From the NCBI GenBank assembly GCA_030613285.1, contig JAUWME010000168.1:1-5868 (forward strand): 5,868 nt of DNA, in the 5' to 3' direction. Of the stretch, positions 1 through 5,498 are shown in pieces. The number at the start of each line of letters is the position of its first letter. Position 1 is the stretch's first letter. The position numbers and the translations under genes are program-made. The notes under the pieces were generated by a model. That model worked only from the letters and a program-made list of their open reading frames with translations, was not told the DNA's origin and did not search any database. Source of the stretch: Candidatus Zymogenus sp. Its GTDB lineage: Bacteria > Desulfobacterota > Zymogenia > Zymogenales > Zymogenaceae.

Positions 1-47
1 TCAAAATCCGGAAGAATCAAAATATGATGAAATATTTAATGTTATAT

Positions 48-63
48 CAATATTGCAATATTG
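48..63. promoter_or_regulatory. 16-bp perfect palindrome, possible operator
   Basis: The sequence is two back-to-back copies of the self-complementary octamer CAATATTG, so the whole 16 bases form a perfect palindrome. It ends 12 bases before the purine-rich ribosome binding site (76-84) of the metV-rnfC gene. Its place and symmetry suit a dimeric repressor or activator site, which is an inference. In RNA it could also form a weak A/U-rich hairpin. The surrounding 93 bases are very A/T-rich. I could not place a convincing -35/-10 pair, so no promoter is called. Confidence 0.4.
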
Positions 64-93
64 GAATTATAAAATGAGAGGGGGATAAAGTTA

Positions 94-2070
94 ATGGATA
101 TAGCGGTAAAGCAGCAAAGCGAATTCCAAGAGCTGCTAAAAGGCACAAAAAATGTGGCGATTTTGGCCTGCAAGCTCTGCCTAAAGGAGTTTGAGCGGGA
201 CGGCTCTGAAGAAGTCGATGATTTGAAGGAGGCGATTTTAGCCTCTGGAAAAAAAGTTTCGATGATTAGTGAAATAGATTTTCTCTGCAACAGCACAACC
301 ACCAAAAAGGCTTTGGGCGAACTTGACCTTGACAAAGTCGATGCGATTGTTACTTCCGCCTGCGGTGTGGGCACGCAAGTTCTTGCAACCATTGTGGAAA
401 TACCGATAATTGCAGGTGCCGACACAATCGGCGGGAAACTATTTGGGGGTTTTGCAACAGAAGGGGGAAAGCTCTGCCGCGCGTGCGGAGAGTGTGTGTT
501 AAATTCCACGGGCGGGATCTGCCCCGTGGCATATTGCGCAAAATCCCTTTTGAATGGGCCGTGTGGCGGCGCCAAAGAAGGAAAGTGTGAGGTCGATAGC
601 GAGCGGGATTGCGCTTGGCTAAATATATATGACCGCCTAAAAAGGCAGGGCAGAACCGATGTTATGCTGGGGGAAGTCAGGGTCAGGGATTACAACAGGC
701 CCTCCTTTGATGATCTAAAGGGACTTGCCGGCGGAGTCGTTGAGCAACGTGATCTGAATTTTTACGGGGGCGTCTTTCCTCTGGAGATGAAAGAGGAGAC
801 GGAAGAAAGCGCCATTGAGACACTCCCTGTTCCAGACACCCTGATTGTTCCCGTAAGGCAGCACATCGGGGCGCCCAACATCGCCGTTGTCAAGGTTGGC
901 GATGAAGTTAAAATGGGAGACCTCATTGCGGAAACTGATGCCTTTGTATCAGCTCCAGTCCACTCGCCGGTGAGCGGCAAGGTTGTTGCCATAGAACCAA
1001 GGCCCCACCCCACCTTGCTCATGGATGTCGAGGCGGTGGTTATTGAAAACGACCACAAGGATACGTTAAGCGATGCGGTCAAACCCGCAAAATCGGTTGA
1101 TGATCTCACACCAGATGAGATTGTCAAAATTGTGAGAGACAAGGGTCTTGTCGGAATGGGTGGAGCGATGTTTCCCACCCACGTCAAATTGAAACCGAAC
1201 AAACCCGTGGATCTGCTTATCCTAAACGGGTGTGAGTGCGAGCCTTTTCTTACAGCGGATCATCGGGTGATGGTGGAAAAAGCAGAGGGAATAGTTAAGG
1301 GGATGAAGCTCATTGCAAAGGCAGCGGGCATTAAAAAATGCATCATCGCAGTTGAAGACAACAAACCAGATGCCGTTGAGGCCCTAAAGAAGTTTGAAGA
1401 TGACAATATAAAGGTCGAGGTTCTAAAGACAAAATATCCCCAAGGTGCAGAGCGGATGCTCGTATGGAGGCTGACGGGAAAAGAGGTGCCAAAGGCGGGG
1501 GGGCTTCCCCTTGATGTGGGGGTTATTGTCTCAAACGTCGGCACTGCCTATGCGGTTTACGACGCCGTAATAAATGGAATGCCCTTAATTGAGAGGGTGA
1601 TGACCATTACAGGTGACAGCATCAAAAAGCCCGGTAACTACATGGTCAGGATTGGGACACCCCTCTCATACCTTGTTGGTCAAGTCTCGGACACCACCCC
1701 AGAGGAGTTGATTAGCAAAAAGCGGGTCAAGATGGGGGGGCTGATGATGGGGATACTGCAAGAATCCCTTGACGTTCCCGTCCTCAAGGGGACATCTGGG
1801 CTAACGGTCATTCCACTTTCAGATATCGAGGCGGCAGATTCCGACAAATGTATAAAGTGCGGAAGGTGCGTCTCGGTGTGTCCCATGGAGCTCATGCCCC
1901 ACAGTCTCTGGTACTATGCAAAAGAGAAGGATGCAAAACGGCTTGGAGAACTTGCCGTCAATGACTGCATCGAATGTGGTTGCTGCGAATATATCTGCTC
2001 CGCAAAGCTACCCCTTGTAAATGTCTTCAAGGATGGCAAGCAGGTGCTTCGTGATGCGGATAGCAAATAG
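94..2070 (+). CDS. MetV-RnfC fusion: electron-input subunit of methylene-THF reductase
   Basis: This 658-residue cytoplasmic protein joins two families. Residues 1-220 are a MetV domain (MTHFR_C family), rich in cysteines: C26, C29, C65, C90, the CxxCxxC at 128-134, then C143, C148, C157, C165 and C173. Residues 225-640 are an RnfC-like module. It has an RnfC N-terminal region with QHIGAP (256-261) and SAPVHSPVSG (286-295). A NuoF/RnfC-type NADH/FMN region follows, with GLVGMGGAMFPTHVKL (351-366), ECEP (381-384), EDNKP and YPQGAER. Two ferredoxin-like cysteine sets are at C586/589/592/596 and C625/628/631/635, each predicted to bind [4Fe-4S]; the second ends CS rather than the usual CP. No membrane segment or signal peptide is seen. 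In Acetobacterium woodii a separate RnfC2 passes NADH electrons to MetVF. The same role is inferred here, with one MetV covalently attached. GAGAGGGGG at 76-84 supports the start. It is first of three genes and lies 60 bases before the second metV. Confidence 0.9.
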   Translation: MDIAVKQQSEFQELLKGTKNVAILACKLCLKEFERDGSEEVDDLKEAILASGKKVSMISEIDFLCNSTTTKKALGELDLDKVDAIVTSACGVGTQVLATIVEIPIIAGADTIGGKLFGGFATEGGKLCRACGECVLNSTGGICPVAYCAKSLLNGPCGGAKEGKCEVDSERDCAWLNIYDRLKRQGRTDVMLGEVRVRDYNRPSFDDLKGLAGGVVEQRDLNFYGGVFPLEMKEETEESAIETLPVPDTLIVPVRQHIGAPNIAVVKVGDEVKMGDLIAETDAFVSAPVHSPVSGKVVAIEPRPHPTLLMDVEAVVIENDHKDTLSDAVKPAKSVDDLTPDEIVKIVRDKGLVGMGGAMFPTHVKLKPNKPVDLLILNGCECEPFLTADHRVMVEKAEGIVKGMKLIAKAAGIKKCIIAVEDNKPDAVEALKKFEDDNIKVEVLKTKYPQGAERMLVWRLTGKEVPKAGGLPLDVGVIVSNVGTAYAVYDAVINGMPLIERVMTITGDSIKKPGNYMVRIGTPLSYLVGQVSDTTPEELISKKRVKMGGLMMGILQESLDVPVLKGTSGLTVIPLSDIEAADSDKCIKCGRCVSVCPMELMPHSLWYYAKEKDAKRLGELAVNDCIECGCCEYICSAKLPLVNVFKDGKQVLRDADSK

Positions 2071-2130
2071 CTGACGTCCAAAGTAAATTGGATTAAGTTC
2101 GGAAATAGATAATAAACAGGAGATAAAGAT

Positions 2131-2766
2131 ATGCTTGTAACTCAAATCAAACCGACCGAAGAGCTCGATGGTCTCCTGCCAAAGTCTCTTTATGTCATCC
2201 ACTGTCTTGGGTGTAAGGAAGTCCACTTTCCACTTGAAGAGGCCAAAGCAAGTGTAGAGGAACTCAAGGGATTGGGGATCAAAATCGAAGGTGAGGAGAT
2301 GGCCGACTACGTCTGCCGGCCCGACTTTACCGAAAAAAGGCTCAAGCTCTACGCTGATGGGATCAAAAAAGCGGATGGCGTCCTTGTTTACGCCTGCGGT
2401 GTGGGGATACAGACAGTGGCAGAAAAAATTACCGAAGTAAAAGACATCCCCGTCTTTGCTGGTTGTGACACAGTCAGGCTTTCCGGCTACGCAGGGCTGA
2501 TGCCCACCGAGCTTGATTGTGTGCGGTGCGGTGAGTGCATTCTGGGGTTGACCGCAGGGATTTGCCCCGTGGCAAATTGCGCAAAGGGTCTTGTAAACGG
2601 AGCCTGTGGCGGCGCCATGGATGGCAAATGCGAAATAAGCTCGGAAAAAGATTGCGTCTGGCTTTTGATCCATAACCGACTGAAAAAGCAGGGGCGCCTT
2701 AAAATGCTTGACAAGATAAATCCCGTAAGAGATCACATCTCGGCAGAAAAAGGTGTTAAGTTCTAA
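2131..2766 (+). CDS. metV: Stand-alone MetV, methylene-THF reductase small subunit
   Basis: This 211-residue cysteine-rich protein is of the MTHFR_C (MetV) family. MetV partners the flavoprotein MetF in many anaerobes and is thought to carry electrons to it through metal centres. Visible motifs are C25xxC28, C62, ACGVG (88-92), CVRCGEC (130-136), GICPVANCAKG (143-153), NGACGGAMDGKC (156-167) and C175. It is a paralogue of the MetV domain fused to RnfC in the preceding gene: over the block starting at C130, 40 of 60 residues are identical without gaps, and twelve cysteines align across the two proteins. The terminal RLKKQGR segment is also shared. The length is normal for a free MetV. AGGAGA (2118-2123) sits seven bases before the ATG. 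metF follows after 45 bases, so the two are very likely cotranscribed. I infer that this copy contacts MetF directly while the fused copy feeds it, but their roles could be the reverse. Confidence 0.92.
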   Translation: MLVTQIKPTEELDGLLPKSLYVIHCLGCKEVHFPLEEAKASVEELKGLGIKIEGEEMADYVCRPDFTEKRLKLYADGIKKADGVLVYACGVGIQTVAEKITEVKDIPVFAGCDTVRLSGYAGLMPTELDCVRCGECILGLTAGICPVANCAKGLVNGACGGAMDGKCEISSEKDCVWLLIHNRLKKQGRLKMLDKINPVRDHISAEKGVKF

Positions 2767-2800
2767 AAATCGTTTTAAACGTCTTAAAAAATTATACTGA

Positions 2801-2805
2801 GGAGG
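2801..2805 (+). promoter_or_regulatory. metF ribosome binding site, fixes GTG start
   Basis: GGAGG lies six bases before a GTG at 2812. A TTG in the same frame at 2806 directly abuts this Shine-Dalgarno sequence and is too close to be used. The GTG start gives the family-like N-terminus MSKLQESLESGKF. Confidence 0.85.
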
Positions 2806-2811
2806 TTGAGG

Positions 2812-3708
2812 GTGAGCAAATTACAGGAATCGCTTGAAAGCGGAAAATTCACCATAACGGGCGAAATCGGCCCACCAAAAGGAAATAATATCCAACCGGC
2901 CCTGGATGAGGCCGATGAATTTCTCCGAGATAAAATAGTGGCGGTGAATGTCACCGACATTCAGACCGCCGTGATGAGGGCAGGCTCCATTTCTGCCTGC
3001 GTACTCCTAAAGGAGATGGGAATCGAACCCATCATGCAGATGGTCTGCAGGGACAGAAACAGGCTGGCTTTGCAGTCTGACCTTCTCAACGCATCAATAT
3101 TCGGCATCGAAAATGTCCTCTCCATCACCGGCGATCACATCGTCATGGGCGATCATCTGGATGCGATGCCGGTTTTCGATCTTGATGCGGTAAGTCTTCT
3201 AATGGCGATGGTGCTCTTGGAAAGCGGGACAGACATGGGTAAAACCATGAAGGGTGAGCCGAACAAACTCGACGGAGTGCCAAAGTTTTTTAAAGGTTGC
3301 GTGGTGGCGCCATGCGCCGAGGAGGTCGAACCGCAGGCCATTAAACTGGAAAAGAAAGTTGCAGCAGGGGCACAGTTCGTCCAGACCCAGGCGGTCTATG
3401 ACCCAAAGGCGTTTGAGGCATTTATCAAAAAGGTTGAGCATCTGAAGGTGCCAATTCTTGTGGGGATCGTTGTCCTCAAGGGTGCTGGGATGGCAAAATA
3501 TATGAACAAGAACGTCCCAGGTGTTACCGTGCCCGATAAACTCATAGAAAGGCTTTCTTCCGCCGCAAAAGAGGATGTTCCAAAGGTTGCAGTGGATATC
3601 GCCGGAGAGTTGATCCACGACATGAAGGATATGTGCCAAGGGGCACACATCATGCCGCTGGGTTGGGATAAGTTTGTACCAGACATCATAGAAGCCGCAA
3701 AACTCTAA
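2812..3708 (+). CDS. metF: 5,10-methylene-THF reductase, flavoprotein MetF
   Basis: This 298-residue protein (GTG start) is of the methylene-THF reductase family. It is a flavin-binding TIM barrel that reduces 5,10-methylene-THF to 5-methyl-THF, the last reduction of the Wood-Ljungdahl methyl branch. TGEIGPPKG near the N-terminus carries the expected catalytic glutamate (E18). CRDRNRLALQSDL (79-91) and LSITGDH (103-109) match flavin/folate-site segments, with D108 in the position of the flavin-interacting Asp of the E. coli enzyme. QTQAVYD (191-197) and GAHIMPLGWD (277-286) are further family signatures. It is about the length of E. coli MetF and has no fused MetV domain. The adjacent metV and metV-rnfC genes indicate the multi-subunit anaerobic enzyme rather than a stand-alone NADH-using MetF. 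It is the last gene of the plus-strand set and is followed by repeats and a terminator. Confidence 0.95.
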   Translation: MSKLQESLESGKFTITGEIGPPKGNNIQPALDEADEFLRDKIVAVNVTDIQTAVMRAGSISACVLLKEMGIEPIMQMVCRDRNRLALQSDLLNASIFGIENVLSITGDHIVMGDHLDAMPVFDLDAVSLLMAMVLLESGTDMGKTMKGEPNKLDGVPKFFKGCVVAPCAEEVEPQAIKLEKKVAAGAQFVQTQAVYDPKAFEAFIKKVEHLKVPILVGIVVLKGAGMAKYMNKNVPGVTVPDKLIERLSSAAKEDVPKVAVDIAGELIHDMKDMCQGAHIMPLGWDKFVPDIIEAAKL

Positions 3709-3770
3709 CCCGACACTGCCGATATATTTTAAGGGACTGCTGGAGTATTGCAATCGGCAGGTTGATCGGG
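3709..3770 (+). repeat. Inverted repeat immediately after metF
   Basis: CTGCCGAT (3716-3723) and ATCGGCAG (3753-3760) are perfectly complementary. They are nested inside CCCGA (3709-3713) and TCGGG (3766-3770). The result is a two-tier stem-loop starting directly after the metF stop codon. No T-run follows, so it is not a standard intrinsic terminator. It may protect the mRNA 3' end, or it may be part of the repeat element that follows. Confidence 0.45.
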
Positions 3771-3780
3771 TAGTCAATTT

Positions 3781-3891
3781 AGGGGGGGTTGCTGGTTTGT
3801 TTTAGAGGGTTGTTGGTATGTTGGAAGGGTTGCTGGGATATTGAGGAGGGGACGACAGACTGCCAGTTTATTGAGAAACTACCAGCTTGTC
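3781..3891 (+). repeat. G/T-rich degenerate repeat, copy A
   Basis: This non-coding stretch contains GGGTTGYTGG three times at a 20-21 base spacing (3786, 3807, 3827). Its end, 3857-3891, matches the reverse complement of 5064-5098 at 27 of 35 positions without gaps. Further matches with the 5064-5221 region in the same order include TGTTTTA (3798-3804 against 5160-5154) and GTTGGAAGG (3820-3828 against GTGGGAAGG at 5137-5129). It is therefore one copy of a diverged element, lying in the sense direction downstream of metF. No coding potential is seen. Homology could extend left to about 3717, but that part is weak. Confidence 0.55.
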
Positions 3892-3917
3892 ATATTTAGA
3901 TAAAAGTTGAATCAAAC

Positions 3918-3949
3918 AAAAGGCCGGCACATCAGCACCGGCCTTTTTT
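3918..3949 (+). terminator. Rho-independent terminator of the metV-rnfC/metV/metF set
   Basis: A perfect 10-bp stem, AAAAGGCCGG (3918-3927) with CCGGCCTTTT (3938-3947), encloses a 10-base loop and runs into six T's (3944-3949). On the minus strand the A-rich left arm gives only a short T-tract, so it may act weakly in both directions and also help end folD transcription. It lies about 210 bases after metF, so transcripts would include the G/T-rich repeat. Confidence 0.88.
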
Positions 3950-4107
3950 ATAGCCAAATTACATCCTATTAATTGCTTCCTATTGTCTCTTCCCCAACTT
4001 CAGGGTGGTGCTGTCTATCCAACACGCCACCACTTCGTCTTTCTACCTTAACATTACCAACCCACCAACCATACAGTTTAAAAAAATGAGGGGGTTGTGA
4101 GGTGGAG
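3950..4107. other. Intergenic region between convergent metF and folD
   Basis: No gene is seen here. In the folD transcript direction this is 3' flanking sequence and is G/T-rich like the other two intergenic elements, with GGTTGGTGGGTTGG at 4070-4057 on the minus strand. A weak 6-bp inverted repeat, GTGGTG (4005-4010) with CACCAC (4028-4033), is also present. No T-run terminator specific to folD was found, so folD may use the bidirectional hairpin at 3918-3949. Confidence 0.5.
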
Positions 4108-4959
4108 TTAGAGCAACGCCTTGTTTGCGGCCTTGAGTGTATTGTTCAGCAACATGGCGATGGTCATTGGGCCAACACCGCCCGGTACTGGTGTGATCAG
4201 AGAGGCGTTTTTCACCGCCTCGTCAAATTCTACATCACCCTTTAGCTTGCCGTCCTCCATGCGGTTTACGCCGACATCGATAACAATGGCGCCTTTTTTA
4301 ATCCAGGAGCCTTTGATCATTTCGGCTTTTCCCGTTGCCGCAACAACGATGTCCGCTTCTTTGACCCGACGTTCAAGGTCGGTGGTTCTGGAATGGCAGA
4401 TAGTTATTGTTGCGTGGTTTCTCATTAGCATCAATGCTATGGGCTTTCCGACGATGTTTGATCTCCCTACGATTGTAGCGGCCTTTCCCTTGAGATCGAC
4501 GTTGTGTCTCTTTAAAAGCTCCATAACACCAGATGGCGTGCACGGTTCCAAGTCTGCTTCTGATGTCAAGAGCCTGCCGAAGTTTGGATATGTAATGCCG
4601 TCAACGTCCTTTTCTGGGGCGATCCTCTGGGTTACCAGCTCGGTGTCGAGATGATCTGGGACGGGAAGCTGTACCAGAAGACCGTGGACGCTTTTGTCGG
4701 CATTTAGTTTGTCGATGACGCCCAAAAGCTCATCCTGGGGAGTGTCTGCGGGAAGCTTGATTGTGTCAGAATCGATCCCTACCTCTGCGGAAAATTTGCT
4801 CTTATGGCCCACGTAAACCTTGGATGCGGGATCTTCCCCGACAAGAATAACAGAAAGCTTTGGGACCTTTCCCGTCTTCTTTTTGAGTTCCTCGACTCCC
4901 TTAGCTACATCTTCTCGGACGGATTTTGCAATGCCCTTTCCGTCTATGATGTTTGACAT
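4108..4959 (-). CDS. folD: Bifunctional methylene-THF dehydrogenase / methenyl-THF cyclohydrolase FolD
   Basis: This 283-residue cytoplasmic enzyme interconverts formyl-THF, methenyl-THF and methylene-THF, linking Fhs to MetF. The N-terminal catalytic domain carries VYVGHKSK, with the family Y49xxxK53 pair, then VQLPVP (96-101) and PEKDVDG (115-121). The Rossmann domain carries TIVGRSNIVGKP (162-173), with the GRS(N)xxVGxP dinucleotide-binding pattern. TPVPGGVGPMTIAML (256-270) is the C-terminal family signature. Length and motifs are complete, with no missing catalytic residue seen. The cofactor (NAD or NADP) cannot be decided safely. GGAGG at 4970-4966 lies six bases before the ATG. It is on the same strand as cooT and fhs but is separated from cooT by 277 bases holding a repeat element, so it may have its own promoter. 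Confidence 0.97.
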   Translation of the reverse strand: MSNIIDGKGIAKSVREDVAKGVEELKKKTGKVPKLSVILVGEDPASKVYVGHKSKFSAEVGIDSDTIKLPADTPQDELLGVIDKLNADKSVHGLLVQLPVPDHLDTELVTQRIAPEKDVDGITYPNFGRLLTSEADLEPCTPSGVMELLKRHNVDLKGKAATIVGRSNIVGKPIALMLMRNHATITICHSRTTDLERRVKEADIVVAATGKAEMIKGSWIKKGAIVIDVGVNRMEDGKLKGDVEFDEAVKNASLITPVPGGVGPMTIAMLLNNTLKAANKALL

Positions 4960-5063
4960 GTATTACCTCCAGATTATTTATTTAGTTGAGTTCAGAAATT
5001 TCGTTTTTTATGTGTGAGTACAATTTCAAAAAGTGATTTGAAAGTATCCGCCGTGGGTTCACA
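4960..5063 (-). promoter_or_regulatory. folD upstream region with 7-bp inverted repeat
   Basis: This A/T-rich leader of folD contains TTTCAAA (5024-5030) and TTTGAAA (5037-5043), a perfect inverted repeat with a six-base spacer, about 65 bases before the start codon. It could be an operator or part of a promoter. On the minus strand a TTGAAA hexamer falls here, but I see no well-spaced -10 box, so the promoter is only suggested. Confidence 0.3.
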
Positions 5064-5221
5064 GACAGGCTGGAAGTTGTTTAATAATCTGGAAGCCTCT
5101 TCTACTTCCTATCCCAATATACTGCCAACCTTCCCACAACTTCCCAGTCTCCTTAAAACATCTCAGCAACCCCGGCAACCCCCTAAAACTTCCCAACCCT
5201 CCAAACAAAATATATGACAGG
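5064..5221 (-). repeat. G/T-rich degenerate repeat, copy B (inverted relative to copy A)
   Basis: Read on the minus strand, this non-coding stretch after cooT has GGGTTGGGAA (5199-5190), GGGTTGCCGG (5181-5172) and GGGTTGCTGA (5172-5163). It shares further segments with copy A in the same order and ends with the 35-base segment (5098-5064) that is 77% identical to 3857-3891. Copies A and B both lie downstream of a gene in its sense direction and face each other across folD. Several G-runs make G-quadruplex formation in the transcript conceivable. The plus-strand reading frame here encodes only low-complexity Pro/Ser/Gln-rich sequence and is not considered a gene. Confidence 0.55.
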
Positions 5222-5235
5222 GGGGGCAGGGGGGG
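5218..5235 (+). repeat. Tandem duplicate of CAGGGGGGG
   Basis: Two perfect 9-base units, each with a run of seven G's on the plus strand, lie directly downstream of the cooT stop codon. On the cooT transcript they read as two C7 runs. They could pair with G-runs of copy B, or simply be a slippage-prone homopolymer tract. Confidence 0.7.
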
Positions 5236-5236
5236 A

Positions 5237-5425
5237 TCAGGCTTGAGAGATTATTATTTTGTGGCCCGTGAGATCGATGAGGGTGATTTTCCCATCGATG
5301 GTTTTTGATTCTCCCAAGATGTCTTCTATGAAGACAGAGTCTTTTTCTGGCCTGATGAAGACCACATCCTTTAGGATAAGGTCTTCTTTGTTACCTTTTT
5401 TTAAATATACGCTTGATTCACACAT
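5237..5425 (-). CDS. cooT: CooT-like small nickel-binding protein
   Basis: This 62-residue protein begins MCESSVYL. It matches the CooT family, small dimeric proteins that bind nickel through the cysteine next to the start methionine (C2 here) and are linked to maturation or nickel supply of CODH. The rest is a mainly beta-strand-like sequence with DVVFIRPE, VFIEDILGE and KITLIDLTGHKIII, and the length is normal for the family. The frame stays open upstream to a TTG at 5482, but that start would add 19 unlike residues translated from the hairpin region and would bury C2. The ATG at 5425 is therefore chosen. Its ribosome binding site, AGGG (5440-5437), is modest and sits at the end of a strong stem-loop. 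The gene lies 73 bases after fhs, so CODH/acetyl-CoA synthase genes may lie nearby outside the window. Family identity is judged from sequence memory, not a search. Confidence 0.82.
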   Translation of the reverse strand: MCESSVYLKKGNKEDLILKDVVFIRPEKDSVFIEDILGESKTIDGKITLIDLTGHKIIISQA

Positions 5426-5436
5426 AGTTTTTATTG

Positions 5437-5440
5437 CCCT
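5437..5440 (-). promoter_or_regulatory. cooT ribosome binding site overlapping a hairpin
   Basis: AGGG, about 11 bases before the cooT ATG, is the only Shine-Dalgarno-like sequence there. Three of its four bases belong to the 3' arm of the stem at 5438-5472, so folding of the RNA would mask it. Confidence 0.5.
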
Positions 5441-5472
5441 GCGGGGACGGTTATTGTTTGTGTCCCCGCAGG
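5438..5472 (-). promoter_or_regulatory. 11-bp perfect hairpin between fhs and cooT
   Basis: In the transcript direction CCTGCGGGGAC (5472-5462) pairs perfectly with GTCCCCGCAGG (5448-5438) around a 13-base loop. The stem is G/C-rich and would be stable. No T-run follows, so it is unlikely to be a full intrinsic terminator. Its 3' arm overlaps the cooT Shine-Dalgarno. Plausible roles are lowering cooT translation relative to fhs, or protecting the fhs mRNA end after processing. Confidence 0.65.
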
Positions 5473-5498
5473 AGATATCCAATAAGATTAAGTTTAGT

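Noticed and set aside
2008..2736. A 242-codon open frame on the minus strand opposite metV
   Set aside because: It lies wholly over the strongly recognised metV gene and the end of metV-rnfC. Its translation shows no known family, so it is a shadow frame.
3199..3777. A 192-codon minus-strand open frame opposite metF
   Set aside because: It overlaps most of the well-conserved metF and its product looks like antisense translation with no family motif.
3709..4107. A CRISPR array, suggested by the regular 20-21 base repeat spacing
   Set aside because: Units are only 10 bases and degenerate, with no true spacers and no cas genes.
4121..4654. A 177-codon plus-strand open frame opposite folD
   Set aside because: folD motifs are complete on the other strand, and this frame has no ribosome binding site or recognisable domain.
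5014..5217. A 67-codon plus-strand open frame
   Set aside because: It is the translation of the degenerate repeat (Pro/Ser/Gln-rich). It has no Shine-Dalgarno, and sequence of this type is typical of spurious intergenic ORFs.
3781..5221. A transposon bounded by the inverted G/T-rich copies
   Set aside because: No transposase is present. folD is an ordinary housekeeping gene, and the copies are long, diverged and low in complexity, unlike terminal repeats of an insertion sequence.
5426..5482. Longer cooT start at the TTG (5482), adding 19 residues
   Set aside because: The extension is coded by the hairpin and has no ribosome binding site. The family begins at the Met-Cys of 5425.
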